Source: Novosphingobium profundi
GTDB taxonomy: Bacteria > Pseudomonadota > Alphaproteobacteria > Sphingomonadales > Sphingomonadaceae
Direction of reading: 5' to 3'
DNA length: 64,000 nucleotides
Assembly: GCF_018491765.1 (NCBI RefSeq)
Contig: NZ_JABWCU010000004.1
Location: 1 to 64,000 of the forward strand
Part shown: positions 42,672-52,189 of the stretch, in pieces
How positions within the stretch are numbered: the stretch's first letter is position 1
How the letters are laid out: every line of letters starts with the position of its first letter
Notes under the pieces: model-generated
Database searches by the model: none
What the model was told of the DNA's origin: nothing
Seen by the model: only the letters and a program-made list of their open reading frames with translations
Made by a program: the position numbers and the translations under genes

Positions 42672-44012
42672 ATGACGCAACTTTTGCGTGGTTTCCTGGG
42701 GCTTGCCCTGATCGCCTGTGCGACGCCATCGTCGGTGCTGGGCAAGGCCGATCGGGCAAAGCCGCAAGAGGCCGCCGCGCGCGGTGCCATGGCGCGTCGC
42801 GAGGATGAACTGGTTGCCTTGCTCAATGGCGAGGGGGACCTTGCGGCGATGTTCACGCCGGCTTTCCGCAAAGACGTGCCCGAGGCCCAGGTGCGCGCTC
42901 TGGCGGCTTCGCTGCGCGCGCAACTGGGGCGCGCGACGGGCATTCGCGAGCGCGAGAATCTGGGGGCGCACGAGGCCAGGATGGTGGTGACCTTCGAAAA
43001 GGGCTCGGCCCGCGCCTGGATGGCGTTGTCGAGCGAGGCGCCGCACCGGATCGGCGGCTTGCGGATCACGGGCGTCATGCCCGCCGCGGTGGCGGCGCTC
43101 GCGTCGCTGGACGAGGTCGCGGCGGCCTTTGCCGCGCTGCCGGGCAAGGTTGGCTTCGCCGCGCAGGAACTCTCGGCCCGCCCGCCCGAGGCCGCGCTGG
43201 CGCCCGATACGCCGCTCGCCATTGCTTCGGCCTTCAAGCTGGTGGTCCTTGCCGAACTGGTCCGCGCGATCGACGCGGGCGAGCGCCATTGGGACGATGT
43301 GGTGACGCTCGACGGGCGCGAATTGCCTGCGGGCGGGTTCCGGGCGTCGGCAAAGGGCACCCGCGTGACCTTGCGCCGGCTCGCCGAGGAAATGATCCGC
43401 GTCAGCGACAACAGCGCGAGCGACCTCCTGCTCGATACGCTCGGGCGTGAGAAGGTCGAGGCAATGCAGGCGCAGATCGGCTTCACGCATGGTGCGCGCA
43501 ACGTGCCGTTTCTCTCGACGATGGAGCTGTTCAAGCTGAAGGGCGTGAACGCGGGGGCGCTTGGACGTCGCTATCTGGCAAGCGATCGGCCCACACGGCG
43601 CGCGATGCTGGCGGGAGAGGTGGCGCGGCTGCCCGGCGCGGCGGTGGGGGACCTCTTCGCCGATGGCCACCCGGTGATGATCGAGAGCCTCGAATGGTTC
43701 GCCTCGCCCGCCGACCTCGTGCGCGCCCTCGGTTGGTTTCACGCGCACTCGCGCCACGATGCCGGGCGAGAGGCGCTGCGCATCCTGGCGCTCAATCCGG
43801 GTCCGGCCGCCGATGTGGCGGGTCAGGTCGGTTATGCCGGTTACAAGGGCGGGTCCGAGCCGGGTGTGCTCGACATGTCGGTGCTGCTGCGCGACAGGGC
43901 GGGGCGCTGGTGGGCGGTCAGCGCGACCTGGAACGATCCCGTGCACGGGATCGACCTGCCGCGCTTCCAGGCGCTGTTCGAGCGCGCGCTGGTTCTTGTC
44001 TCCCGGCCTTGA
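42672..44012 (+). CDS. serine hydrolase with an N-terminal extra domain
   Basis: An exported protein of 446 residues in the beta-lactamase/penicillin-binding fold. A signal peptide (LLRGFLGLALIACATPSSVLG) precedes a small helical domain of about 120 residues (DELVALLNGEGDLAAMFTPA) resembling the DUF3887/Cpl-type accessory domains. The catalytic domain has SxxK as IASAFKLVVLAEL, SDN as IRVSDNSASDLLL, and KGG in place of KTG as GYKGGSEPGV. It is unrelated in detail to the serine hydrolase at 35313. It probably acts in the periplasm; the substrate is unknown. Confidence 0.85.
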   Translation: MTQLLRGFLGLALIACATPSSVLGKADRAKPQEAAARGAMARREDELVALLNGEGDLAAMFTPAFRKDVPEAQVRALAASLRAQLGRATGIRERENLGAHEARMVVTFEKGSARAWMALSSEAPHRIGGLRITGVMPAAVAALASLDEVAAAFAALPGKVGFAAQELSARPPEAALAPDTPLAIASAFKLVVLAELVRAIDAGERHWDDVVTLDGRELPAGGFRASAKGTRVTLRRLAEEMIRVSDNSASDLLLDTLGREKVEAMQAQIGFTHGARNVPFLSTMELFKLKGVNAGALGRRYLASDRPTRRAMLAGEVARLPGAAVGDLFADGHPVMIESLEWFASPADLVRALGWFHAHSRHDAGREALRILALNPGPAADVAGQVGYAGYKGGSEPGVLDMSVLLRDRAGRWWAVSATWNDPVHGIDLPRFQALFERALVLVSRP

Positions 44013-44057
44013 GGCAGGCCCCGCGCGCAGTTCAGGCTTGCGCAAGTCGCGCGGCTT

Positions 44058-44861
44058 ATGCAGCAGAGCGCTATGTCTTGCATCCCATGTCTTCGCCGGG
44101 CCCCGCTCACGGCTCTTGTCGGCCTCCTCGCCGTTTCCTTGACCGGGGGCTGCGCGGCGAAGGCCACGCCCACGTGCGGTTACGAGGTCGTGAAGACCTA
44201 TCCGCACGATCCCGCTGCCTTCACCGAGGGGCTCTTCTTCGCCGACGGCGTGCTTTACGAGAGCACCGGACAGAAGGGGGCTTCGCGTATCTACACGCGC
44301 ACGCTTGAGAGCACGGCGCCGATCCTCGAGGGCAAGGTCGACCCCACTTTCTTCGGCGAGGGCAGCGTCGCCTGGGGCGACCAGGTGATCAGCCTTACCT
44401 GGCGCGATGGCCTGGGCTATCGCTGGGACCGCAAGACGCTGAAGCCGCTGGCGCTGTTCCCGGTCGCGGGCGAGGGCTGGGGCATGACCATCCACAACGG
44501 CACGATTTACCAGAGTGACGGGTCGGACCACCTCATTTTGCGCGACCCCAAGGACTTTTCCCGCACCGGCGCGATTGCCGTCACCGACCAAGGCAAGCCG
44601 GTCGAAATGCTCAACGAGCTCGAATGGATCGATGGCGAGATCTGGGCCAATGTCTGGATGAGCGAGCGCATCGCGCGGATCGATCCGGCGACGGGCGCGG
44701 TGAAGAGCTGGGTCGACCTTGCGGGCCTCGCCGCGAAAAGCGGCGCGCGCACGGGCGACGACGTCCTCAACGGCATCGCCTACGATGCGGAGACGAAGCG
44801 GGTCTTCGTGACCGGCAAGAACTGGAACTCGCTCTACCAGATAAAGGCGAAGTGTCCCTGA
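44058..44861 (+). CDS. glutaminyl-peptide cyclotransferase (plant/bacterial type)
   Basis: Converts N-terminal glutamine of peptides to pyroglutamate. The 267-residue protein has the beta-propeller pattern of the bacterial/plant type: CGYEVVKTYPHDPAAFTEGL, LYESTGQKGASRIY, ISLTWRDGLGYRWD and LNELEWIDGEIWANVW, and ends VFVTGKNWNSLYQI. An N-terminal lipoprotein signal is likely (LLAVSLTGGC, Cys near residue 32), so it would work in the periplasm. It is separated by 45 nt from the serine hydrolase gene and may share its transcript. Confidence 0.9.
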   Translation: MQQSAMSCIPCLRRAPLTALVGLLAVSLTGGCAAKATPTCGYEVVKTYPHDPAAFTEGLFFADGVLYESTGQKGASRIYTRTLESTAPILEGKVDPTFFGEGSVAWGDQVISLTWRDGLGYRWDRKTLKPLALFPVAGEGWGMTIHNGTIYQSDGSDHLILRDPKDFSRTGAIAVTDQGKPVEMLNELEWIDGEIWANVWMSERIARIDPATGAVKSWVDLAGLAAKSGARTGDDVLNGIAYDAETKRVFVTGKNWNSLYQIKAKCP

Positions 44862-44876
44862 GCCTGATGGCAGGAC

Positions 44877-44904
44877 GGGACGGGGGCGTTCGTGCCCCCG
44901 TCCC
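44877..44904. terminator. hairpin between convergent genes
   Basis: An 11-bp perfect stem GGGACGGGGGC with GCCCCCGTCCC around GTTCGT. It lies between the glutaminyl cyclase and CDC48-type genes. It has no T-run, so it may be a weak terminator on either strand. Confidence 0.55.
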
Positions 44905-44909
44905 CTCGC

Positions 44910-47225
44910 TCAGTCGCCGTGCTTGCGCTCGCGGGTGGGCTCGACCATGCCCGGGGCGATGAAGCCGACCGGCGTGACTTCCATCGCGCGCTTCTTGAGC
45001 TCGCCCTTCATCCGCGCGTACTCGGCCTCCATCTCGGCGGTGACGGTGGCGCGGCTGTCGTCGAGTGCGTCCTCGAAATCGGCCATAGCGACCGTTTCGA
45101 CCTCGGCGCCATGCTTGCGGATGGCGATGAGGCCCGCGCGGCGCACCACGTCCTCGAGGTCCGCTCCGGTAAAGCGCTCGGTCCGCTCGGCGATGGCCTC
45201 CAGCGAGACATCGCTGGCGAGCGGCATCGCGCTGGTATGGATGCCCAGGATATGGGCGCGGCCGGCCGCATCGGGAGTGCCGACGTAGACCAGTTCGTCG
45301 AAGCGGCCCGGGCGCAGCAGCGCGGGATCGACGAGCGCCGGGCGGTTGGTGGCGCCCACCAGCACGACCGACTGCAGTTCCTCCATGCCGTCCATCTCGG
45401 CGAGGATCGTGTTGACGACGCGGGCGGTCACTTGCGGCTCACCCATGCCCCCGCCCATGCCGCGCGCGGGCACGAGGCTGTCGATCTCGTCGATGAAGAT
45501 CACGCAGGGCGCCACCTGGCGCGCGCGGGCAAAGAGGCGGGCGATCTGCTGTTCGCTTTCGCCGTACCACTTCGAGAGCAGGTCCGAGGACTTGATCGAG
45601 ATGAAGTTGGCCTCCGCCTCCTTGGCCACCGCCTTGGCGAGCAGGGTTTTGCCGGTGCCGGGAGGCCCGTAGAGCAGGAAGCCCTTGGCGCTGCGGATGC
45701 CCAGCTTGTGGAAGGCGGCCGGGTTCTTGAGCGGCAGCTCGATGCCTTCCTTGAGCTTCATTTGCGCCTCGCCCAGGCCCCCGATGTCGTCCCAGCCGAT
45801 ATTGGGGACCTGCACCATGACCTCGCGCATTGCCGAGGGCTGGACGCGCTTCAGCGCCGCGATGAAGTCGTCGCGCTCGACCGAAAGGTTCTCGAGCACT
45901 TCGGTCGGGATCGCCCGCGCCTCGAGGTCGAGCCGGGGCATGATCCGGCGCACCGCCTCGATCGCGGCCTCGCGGGTCAGCGCGGCCAGGTCGGCGCCGA
46001 CGAAGCCGTGGGTGGTGCGCGCCAGCTCCTGCAAAGACACCTTCTCGCCCAGCGGCATGCCGCGGGTGTGAATGCTCAGGATTTCGCGCCGGCCGCTCTC
46101 GTCAGGGACTCCGATCACGATCTCGCGGTCGAACCGGCCCGGACGGCGCAGCGCCTCGTCGATCGCGTCGGGCCGATTGGTGGCGGCGATGACGACGACG
46201 TGGGCGCGGCTGTTGAGGCCGTCCATCAAGGTCAGGAGCTGGGCGACGAGGCGCTTTTCGGCCTCGCCGTGAACCTGGTCGCGCTTGGGGGCGATCGAGT
46301 CGATCTCGTCGATGAAGACGATCGCGGGGGCGGCCTTGGTCGCTTCCTCGAAGACCTCGCGCAAGTGCTTCTCGCTCTCGCCATAGCCCGAGCCCATGAT
46401 CTCGGGGCCGTTGATCGAGAAGAAGTTGGCTTCGCTCTCGTTGGCGACGGCCTGCGCGAGGCGCGTCTTGCCGGTTCCCGGCGGGCCGTGGAGCAGCACG
46501 CCCTTGGGCGGCGCTACGCCCAGGCGCGTGAACAATTCGGGATAGCGCAGCGGCAGCTCCACCATCTCGCGCAACTGGCGGATGGTGTCCTCCATGCCGC
46601 CCACGTCGTCGTAGTTGACCTCGCCGCGCGGCTCGTGCGCCTCCTCGAAGGTTTCGCGCAGCTCGACCTCGGTGTCCTCGTCGATGTGGACGATCCCGCG
46701 CGGTGTGGTCGAGACAACGTTGAGGCGGATCTGCGTCAGCGAATAGGCGGGCGCGTTGAACATCCGGCGCAGTTGGGGCGGGATGTCGGCGACCTGCTGC
46801 TGGCCGGTGGTGGCGACGAGATCGCCCTGGACCATGGGCCGTGCGAAGAAGTTGCGCTTGAGCGCGACGGCGGGGCCTTGCAGGCGCATGTCCTTTTGCG
46901 CGGGCGCGAAGACGACGCGCTGGGCGGGGCGCGATTCGGCCTTGCGCACGGTAACGTGGTCGCCCGAGCCGACTTCGGCGTTGCCGCGCTGGAGCCCGTC
47001 GAGGCGGATGACCGAGAGGCCTTCGTCCTCGGGAAAGGCGAGGACGGCGCGGGCCACGGTAACCGACTTGCCGGTGATTTCGAGAACGTCGCCTTCCATC
47101 GCCCCGATGGCTGAGAGCGATTCGCGTGACATGCGGGCGATGCCCTGCCCGCTTTCTTCCTGGCGTGCGGCCGCAACCTGCAGCCGGACCACGCGATCGT
47201 CGACCCTTGATTCGGCGTCGCCCAT
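44910..47225 (-). CDS. CDC48/VCP-type AAA ATPase
   Basis: A double AAA ATPase of 771 residues related to archaeal VAT and eukaryotic p97. The N-terminal substrate domain of about 190 residues includes the double-psi-barrel part ([20 protein letters not shown]). The first ATPase ring has Walker A in [18 protein letters not shown] and Walker B in [15 protein letters not shown]; the second has [18 protein letters not shown] and [15 protein letters not shown]. The start [10 protein letters not shown] is chosen because the longer frame adds only nine untypical residues. It is expected to unfold or disassemble proteins; bacterial substrates are unknown. Confidence 0.95.
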   Translation of the reverse strand: MGDAESRVDDRVVRLQVAAARQEESGQGIARMSRESLSAIGAMEGDVLEITGKSVTVARAVLAFPEDEGLSVIRLDGLQRGNAEVGSGDHVTVRKAESRPAQRVVFAPAQKDMRLQGPAVALKRNFFARPMVQGDLVATTGQQQVADIPPQLRRMFNAPAYSLTQIRLNVVSTTPRGIVHIDEDTEVELRETFEEAHEPRGEVNYDDVGGMEDTIRQLREMVELPLRYPELFTRLGVAPPKGVLLHGPPGTGKTRLAQAVANESEANFFSINGPEIMGSGYGESEKHLREVFEEATKAAPAIVFIDEIDSIAPKRDQVHGEAEKRLVAQLLTLMDGLNSRAHVVVIAATNRPDAIDEALRRPGRFDREIVIGVPDESGRREILSIHTRGMPLGEKVSLQELARTTHGFVGADLAALTREAAIEAVRRIMPRLDLEARAIPTEVLENLSVERDDFIAALKRVQPSAMREVMVQVPNIGWDDIGGLGEAQMKLKEGIELPLKNPAAFHKLGIRSAKGFLLYGPPGTGKTLLAKAVAKEAEANFISIKSSDLLSKWYGESEQQIARLFARARQVAPCVIFIDEIDSLVPARGMGGGMGEPQVTARVVNTILAEMDGMEELQSVVLVGATNRPALVDPALLRPGRFDELVYVGTPDAAGRAHILGIHTSAMPLASDVSLEAIAERTERFTGADLEDVVRRAGLIAIRKHGAEVETVAMADFEDALDDSRATVTAEMEAEYARMKGELKKRAMEVTPVGFIAPGMVEPTRERKHGD

Positions 47226-47382
47226 GTCTGTCCTTTCGAAGCAACGGTCCAAGGCTCCCCGCCATCGCCATGGCCGGGGAGTGGACCTTCGGGAAAGGAA
47301 TTAGGAATGGCTCGCGGCAATTTCAAACCGTTGCGGATCGCCCGGTCAGCCGAGACGGCGCGAGACGACGTGTTGCGCAGAC

Positions 47383-47451
47383 AAAAAAAGACCCGGACGT
47401 TACCGGCCGGGTCGTGGAAGTTTTGGGAGAGGATGCCTGAAAGGCACTTCC
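47383..47451 (-). ncRNA. candidate small RNA (about 65 nt)
   Basis: On the minus strand a short transcript would start just after a good promoter (47480-47452) and end in a strong intrinsic terminator: GACCCGG (47413-47407) with CCGGGTC (47396-47390) then seven T (47389-47383). Between them are a small hairpin TGCCT-TTC-AGGCA and a CU-rich piece ATCCTCTCCCAAAA. The first bases GGAAGT can also pair with ACTTCC (47421-47416). No open frame with a start fits inside. The CU-rich piece could bind ribosome sites, as in known alphaproteobacterial regulatory RNAs. It matches no sequence I can name. Confidence 0.55.
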
Positions 47452-47480
47452 TATATGGATCACGGTCGGTCTTTGTGCAA
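47452..47480 (-). promoter_or_regulatory. promoter of the candidate small RNA
   Basis: On the minus strand TTGCAC (47480-47475) and CATATA (47457-47452) are 17 nt apart. The boxes resemble those found before metK and the cytochrome c gene in this window. Confidence 0.55.
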
Positions 47481-47776
47481 GTGCGAAGTCGAGGCCGACT
47501 GATGCATAATACGCAATCACAATTGCTCATTACGCAATATTTATGACAAGTGAACCGCTCTGAAGCGCTCAAATCCGCCAAAGTCTGGGGCGCTCTTTTG
47601 TGTGAAAGCGCGTGATTGGATGCGGTCTGACCGGTCTGTCGTGTCCGCGCGAGGCAGGATCCTGCTGCAGTGCGGAATAAAGTGTACTAAGTCGATAATC
47701 TGCAAGGACAATTGGTGCTAGCGTTACCATAAGTCGGGCACAAGGTGCCGACGGGTGTCGATGCGGGCTGCGGATA
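47481..47776. other. gene-free A/T-rich stretch
   Basis: About 300 nt between the small RNA promoter and the universal stress gene terminator. It is more A/T-rich than its surroundings near 47505-47550 and contains a twice-repeated TACGCAAT. Frames crossing it have no good start. No known element was recognised. Confidence 0.4.
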
Positions 47777-47804
47777 GGCCGAGGCCCCGGGGGGAGCCTC
47801 GGCC
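47777..47804 (-). terminator. hairpin after the universal stress gene
   Basis: A 9-bp stem GGCCGAGGC (47777-47785) with GCCTCGGCC (47796-47804), 55 nt after the end of the minus-strand universal stress gene. There is no clear T-run, so termination would be weak or factor-assisted. Confidence 0.5.
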
Positions 47805-47858
47805 TCGTGATGTCGTCTGGCCCCCCCCTATCGCGAGGGGCGGTGCAGGAAGTGCCGC

Positions 47859-48641
47859 TCAGTGCGCGAGGAGCAGGGCGGGGCCGGTATCTTCCTCGAG
47901 GAAATAGGCGGTCACACCCCCAAACAGGAATTCGCGGAATCGACTCTTGCCATAGGCACCCATGACGAGCAGCTCGGCATGAGTCTGGCTGACGGCAACG
48001 GCCAGCGTCTCTTCGACCGAACCGCGCCGTTCGTGCTCCTCGAGCTCGGCGTGGATGCCGTGGCGCGAGAGATAGCGCAGCGCGTCGGTGGCGGGGAAAC
48101 CGCCGGTCTTTTCCGCGACGGTGACGACCTTGACCACCTGGCAATCGCCCAGGAGCTTGACCGAGGCGCGCAGCGCGGCGGCCGCCTGTTCACCCCCGTC
48201 CCAGGCGATGCAGGCGCGCCGGATCGGGAAATCGAGCGCCTTGTCGTCATTGAGGACGAGCACCGGGGTGCCCGAGACGAGCGCCAGTTCGCCGGCAAGA
48301 CCGCCGGTGCGCGAGAGAATGGTGAGGTCGGAGAGCCGGGCGATGCTGCCCAGCGCGCTGATCGGGTCATCCTCGCTGCGCAGGACGTCGAAAGCGACGT
48401 CTTCGCGCGCCAGGCGGGCCTCGATCTCCGATGCGGCGCTGTCGTCGTCCGCGCGCGCCTTGTCGAGCGCTTCGGAAATCACGTAGCTGCCCCCCATCGG
48501 ATCCATCGCGATGTAGCGCGAGACCGGGGTGTCGACCAGCACGGTCACGTGGCCGCCGGTCGTCCGGGCGAGATTGAGAGCGGTTTCGATGCGGGCGGTG
48601 TTGCCCGGCTTGCGGTCCGCATTGACGAGTATCGAGCGCAT
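47859..48641 (-). CDS. universal stress protein (tandem UspA domains)
   Basis: A stress-linked nucleotide-binding protein of 260 residues, about twice a single UspA domain. The first half begins MRSILVNADRKPGNTARIET; the second half ends with the typical G-x-x-G-x-x motif in VMGAYGKSRFREFLFGGVTA. Such tandem proteins help cells survive starvation or oxygen stress, though precise functions are rarely known. The start ATG at 48641 is chosen because the family pattern begins there. It stands alone. Confidence 0.88.
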   Translation of the reverse strand: MRSILVNADRKPGNTARIETALNLARTTGGHVTVLVDTPVSRYIAMDPMGGSYVISEALDKARADDDSAASEIEARLAREDVAFDVLRSEDDPISALGSIARLSDLTILSRTGGLAGELALVSGTPVLVLNDDKALDFPIRRACIAWDGGEQAAAALRASVKLLGDCQVVKVVTVAEKTGGFPATDALRYLSRHGIHAELEEHERRGSVEETLAVAVSQTHAELLVMGAYGKSRFREFLFGGVTAYFLEEDTGPALLLAH

Positions 48642-48767
48642 GGTCTTTTTCTCCCGTTGGCCCGTCCACAATAGGCCCAAAGTGGTGCAGTGCCATGACG
48701 AAGATCAAACATTCCCTTGCTAATCAAGGGTGGATTTCGCGCGGGGCCAATGCAAACCTTGACAGGA

Positions 48768-49661
48768 TCACGCGCGGTTTGCGGCGGAGGCGTCCTCGAT
48801 CCGCAGCGATTGCGCGCGCTCGAACAGGTCGAGGATGATCGGGTCGCGTTCGCGCGCGCGGATCGCCGCCTCGAAATGGACGAGCTGGCGCGGGCGCGGG
48901 TGGATCTCGACGAGATCGCCGCTATCCAGTTGCGCGCGGACCATCGTTTCGGGCAGCACCGCCGCGGCGCGCCCGCGGCTCACGATGTCGATCAGCAGGC
49001 GCACGTTGTTGCAGGTGTGGAGCGCAGGTCGGCCGCGCCCCATCGCCTCGAGCGTCGCAAGGGTGACGCGGTGCAGCGGGGAGTGGTCTGGCAGCGACCA
49101 GATCGGCGTCCCCCTTCCGTCATTCCCGGCCTGCGCCACGGACGGGCTGGCCACCCAGACGAGGCCGACCGAGCCGATCGGCGCGGTGCGCAGCCCCGGG
49201 CTGGCGACGGGGCCGGCGAGGAACACGATGTCGCGCGTGCCGGCCAGCAACTGCTGCATGAGCGGCGCGGTGAGGTCGAGTTCGATTTCCATGGTGACCC
49301 CGGGCCGGTCGCGCTCGATCGCCTGGACCCAGGCGGGCAGGCAACTGGCCGCGGCGATCTCGCCCGATCCGATGCGCACCGTGCCGCTGGCTCCGGCGAA
49401 ATCGCTGGCCTCGAGCAGCGCGCGCTCGAGGTCGTGGCGCAGCGGTTCGCATTGCTGGATGAGCCTTCGTCCGCGCGCGGTGAGAACCATCCGGCGTCCT
49501 TCGCGTTGAAACAGGACGAGGCCCAGTTGTTCCTCGATCTCGCGCACCCGGGCCGAGATTGCGGGCTGGGTCGTGTTGAGCCGCTGTGCGGCGGCGGCGA
49601 ATGTGCCCAGACGGTCGATCCAGGCAAGCGTTTCGAGGTGGAAGAGAGCGATCCTTTTCAT
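48768..49661 (-). CDS. LysR-family transcriptional regulator
   Basis: A DNA-binding regulator of 297 residues. The N-terminal helix-turn-helix is clear (FAAAAQRLNTTQPAISARVR, then EIEEQLGLVLFQREGRRMVL), and the C-terminal effector domain is of normal length. It diverges from the CoA-transferase genes with 95 nt between the starts, the classical arrangement for a LysR regulator controlling its neighbour. The effector could be a 3-oxoacid or its CoA ester, by context only. Confidence 0.92.
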   Translation of the reverse strand: MKRIALFHLETLAWIDRLGTFAAAAQRLNTTQPAISARVREIEEQLGLVLFQREGRRMVLTARGRRLIQQCEPLRHDLERALLEASDFAGASGTVRIGSGEIAAASCLPAWVQAIERDRPGVTMEIELDLTAPLMQQLLAGTRDIVFLAGPVASPGLRTAPIGSVGLVWVASPSVAQAGNDGRGTPIWSLPDHSPLHRVTLATLEAMGRGRPALHTCNNVRLLIDIVSRGRAAAVLPETMVRAQLDSGDLVEIHPRPRQLVHFEAAIRARERDPIILDLFERAQSLRIEDASAANRA

Positions 49662-49680
49662 AAGAAACGTGTATCATGAT

Positions 49681-49696
49681 CGATAAAAATTAATCG
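49681..49696. promoter_or_regulatory. possible LysR-type operator
   Basis: CGAT and ATCG flank an A/T-rich core in the gap between the divergent LysR and CoA-transferase genes. LysR proteins often bind such loose dyads near their own promoter. The match is weak and rests mostly on position. Confidence 0.3.
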
Positions 49697-49756
49697 CTAT
49701 TTCTGATGCTATCGCCGCAGTACGCTGCGCGGCGGAAGTTGGAGAGAAGGACATCC

Positions 49757-50464
49757 ATGAAAAAGCTCTACCCCAGCGCGGAGGCCGCGCTTGAAGGCCT
49801 GCTCGCCGACGGCATGCTCATCGCCAGCGGTGGCTTCGGCCTATGCGGCATTCCCGAGCGCCTGCTCGACGCGATTCGCGACGCGGGCGTGAAGGACCTG
49901 ACGTTCGCCTCGAACAACGCCGGCATCGACAACGAAGGCATCGGCAAGCTGCTGCGCACCAAGCAGGTGAAGAAGATGATCTCGTCCTACGTGGGCGAGA
50001 ACAAGGAATTCGAACGTCAGTTCCTCTCGGGCGAGCTCGAGGTCGAGTTCTGCCCGCAGGGCACTCTGGCCGAGCGCATGCGCGCAGGGGGGGCGGGCAT
50101 CCCCGGCTTCTACACCAAGACGGGCGTCGGCACCCAGGTTGCCGAGGGCAAGGAAGTCAAAGTCTTCGGCGGCCAGGAATACATTCTGGAAGAGGGTATC
50201 TTCGCCGATCTTTCGGTGGTCAAGGCGTGGAAGGCGGACGAGAGCGGCAACGTCGTCTTCCGCAAGACCGCGCGCAATTTCAACGTGCCCGCCGCCACCT
50301 GCGGCAAGGTCTGCGTCGTGGAAGTCGAGGAAATCGTCCCCACTGGCAGCCTCGATCCCGACCACATCCACCTGCCGGGCGTCTACGTCCAACGTCTCGT
50401 GCTGGGCGCGCCCTACGACAAGAAGATCGAATTCGTGACGACGCGCGAAAGGGAGACCGCGTAA
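49757..50464 (+). CDS. 3-oxoacid CoA-transferase subunit A
   Basis: Alpha subunit (235 residues) of a succinyl-CoA:3-ketoacid CoA-transferase, which activates acetoacetate or 3-oxoadipate by moving CoA from succinyl-CoA. Typical stretches are [37 protein letters not shown] and [20 protein letters not shown]. The ATG at 49757 follows a GAGAAGGA ribosome site. Subunit B begins 2 nt after its stop. Sequence alone does not separate the acetoacetate (ScoA/AtoD) from the 3-oxoadipate (PcaI) type. Confidence 0.92.
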   Translation: MKKLYPSAEAALEGLLADGMLIASGGFGLCGIPERLLDAIRDAGVKDLTFASNNAGIDNEGIGKLLRTKQVKKMISSYVGENKEFERQFLSGELEVEFCPQGTLAERMRAGGAGIPGFYTKTGVGTQVAEGKEVKVFGGQEYILEEGIFADLSVVKAWKADESGNVVFRKTARNFNVPAATCGKVCVVEVEEIVPTGSLDPDHIHLPGVYVQRLVLGAPYDKKIEFVTTRERETA

Positions 50465-50465
50465 A

Positions 50466-51101
50466 ATGGCCTGGAACCGCAATGAGATGGCCGCACGCGC
50501 GGCCCGCGAACTGGAAGACGGTTTCTACGTGAACCTGGGCATCGGCATCCCGACGCTCGTCGCCAACTATGTGCCCGAAGGCATGACCGTCACGCTCCAG
50601 TCCGAGAACGGCATGCTCGGCATCGGGCCCTTCCCCTATGCGGGCGAGGAAGACCCCGACCTCATCAACGCGGGCAAGCAGACGGTCAGCGAACTGCCGC
50701 AGACCGCCTATTTCGACAGCGCGACGAGCTTCGGCATGATCCGTGGCGGCCACATCAACCTCGCCGTGCTGGGCGCGATGGAAGTGGCCGAGAACGGCGA
50801 CATCGCCAACTGGATGATCCCGGGCAAGATGATCAAGGGCATGGGCGGCGCGATGGACCTCGTGGCGGGCGTGCAGAAGATCATCGTCGTCATGGAGCAC
50901 TGCTCGAAGACGGGCGATTCCAAGTTCATCCCGGCCTGCACCCTGCCGCTGACCGGCAAGAACGTCGTCGACATGATCGTCACCGACTTGTGCGTCTTCC
51001 AGCGCCCCGACCATGACAGCCCCTTCAAGCTGGTCGAACTTGCGCCGGGCGTCACTGCCGAGGAGGTGGCCGCCAAGACCACGGCGCACTACACCACCTG
51101 A
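50466..51101 (+). CDS. 3-oxoacid CoA-transferase subunit B
   Basis: Beta subunit (211 residues) containing the catalytic Glu, which lies in [15 protein letters not shown] near residue 47, a hallmark of the family. It also shows [15 protein letters not shown] and [16 protein letters not shown] [16 protein letters not shown]. It is translationally linked to subunit A (2-nt gap) and completes the enzyme. It is followed 23 nt later by an epimerase on the same strand, which may be in the same transcript but is functionally distinct. Confidence 0.93.
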   Translation: MAWNRNEMAARAARELEDGFYVNLGIGIPTLVANYVPEGMTVTLQSENGMLGIGPFPYAGEEDPDLINAGKQTVSELPQTAYFDSATSFGMIRGGHINLAVLGAMEVAENGDIANWMIPGKMIKGMGGAMDLVAGVQKIIVVMEHCSKTGDSKFIPACTLPLTGKNVVDMIVTDLCVFQRPDHDSPFKLVELAPGVTAEEVAAKTTAHYTT

Positions 51102-51124
51102 GCTGCGATCGAGGGAGAAGTGCC

Positions 51125-52096
51125 ATGCGCGTCCTGCTGACCGGATCCTCGGGGTGGCTGGGACGGCATCTGGCACCTCTCCTCGCCGCGCGCGGGCACG
51201 AGGTCATCGGCCTCGATGTCGCGGCCGGGCCTCACACGCAGGTTCAGGGCTCGGTGGCCGACCGCGCACTGGTCTTTCGCACCGTGGCCGAATTTGCGAT
51301 CGAGGTGATCGTCCACGCCGGTGCCCTGCACAAGCCCGACATCGCCCGCTTCTCGCGGCAGGCCTTCCTCGACGTCAACGCCGCTGGCACGCTCAATGTG
51401 CTCGAGGCGGCGGTGGCGGCGGGGCACGAACGGCTGGTGTTCACCTCGACGACCTCGCTCATGGTGCGCCGCGACGTGCGGGCCGGGGCGGGGAGCGAGG
51501 GCGCCTGGTGGATGGACGAGGCGTTCGGCCCGCTCGAGCCGCGCAACGTCTACGGGGTGACCAAGCTGGCAGCCGAGAACCTGTGCCGGATGATCGCGGG
51601 CGAGACCGGCCTTGCCGTGGCGATCTTGCGCACGGGGCGCTTCTTTCCCGAGGACGACGACACGCTGCGGGCGCCCTCTGGGCCCAACCTCAAGGCCAAC
51701 GAGTTCCTCAACCGGCGCCTCTCGGTGGGCGATGCCGCGCTCGCCCATCTTGCCGCGCTCGAAGCGGACCTTGCCAGGTGGGAGGACGCGTGCGAGACCT
51801 TCGTCCTTTCCGCCCCGCCCCCCTTTGTACGTGGCGATTGCGGGGAGCTTTCCCACGACGCACCGGCCGTGATCGCCCGGGCCTTCCCCGAGGCGGCCGG
51901 GCTTTACGCGCGCGCCGGGTGGGTCCTGCCTGCGAAAATCGAGCGGGTCTACGATCCGGCCAAGGCGCAGCGCGTCCTGGACTGGCGCGCGCGCGACGAT
52001 TTCGCCGCGATCCTCGCGGCCCTGCGCGAGGGCACCCCGCTCCCCTTCGCCCACGATCCCGACTGGATTTCGCCGGTTCTGCGCGGCTTGCCCTGA
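51125..52096 (+). CDS. NAD(P)-dependent epimerase/dehydratase
   Basis: An extended short-chain dehydrogenase of 323 residues. The nucleotide-binding motif is MRVLLTGSSGWLGRHL, and the catalytic Tyr-x-x-x-Lys is in PRNVYGVTKLAAENLC near residue 140. The GREGAW-type sugar-nucleotide details are not clear enough to name the substrate. An AGGGAGAAG ribosome site precedes the ATG. It lies between the CoA-transferase and glutathione peroxidase genes on the same strand. Confidence 0.88.
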   Translation: MRVLLTGSSGWLGRHLAPLLAARGHEVIGLDVAAGPHTQVQGSVADRALVFRTVAEFAIEVIVHAGALHKPDIARFSRQAFLDVNAAGTLNVLEAAVAAGHERLVFTSTTSLMVRRDVRAGAGSEGAWWMDEAFGPLEPRNVYGVTKLAAENLCRMIAGETGLAVAILRTGRFFPEDDDTLRAPSGPNLKANEFLNRRLSVGDAALAHLAALEADLARWEDACETFVLSAPPPFVRGDCGELSHDAPAVIARAFPEAAGLYARAGWVLPAKIERVYDPAKAQRVLDWRARDDFAAILAALREGTPLPFAHDPDWISPVLRGLP

Positions 52097-52189
52097 ACCG
52101 ATTTCCACCAGACGGTCGCAGCCCTCCCGCGGCCTTGTCCGCGCCGATGCGCGAGGCCATATCGAGGGCCAGATCCAAGGGAGAAACCC

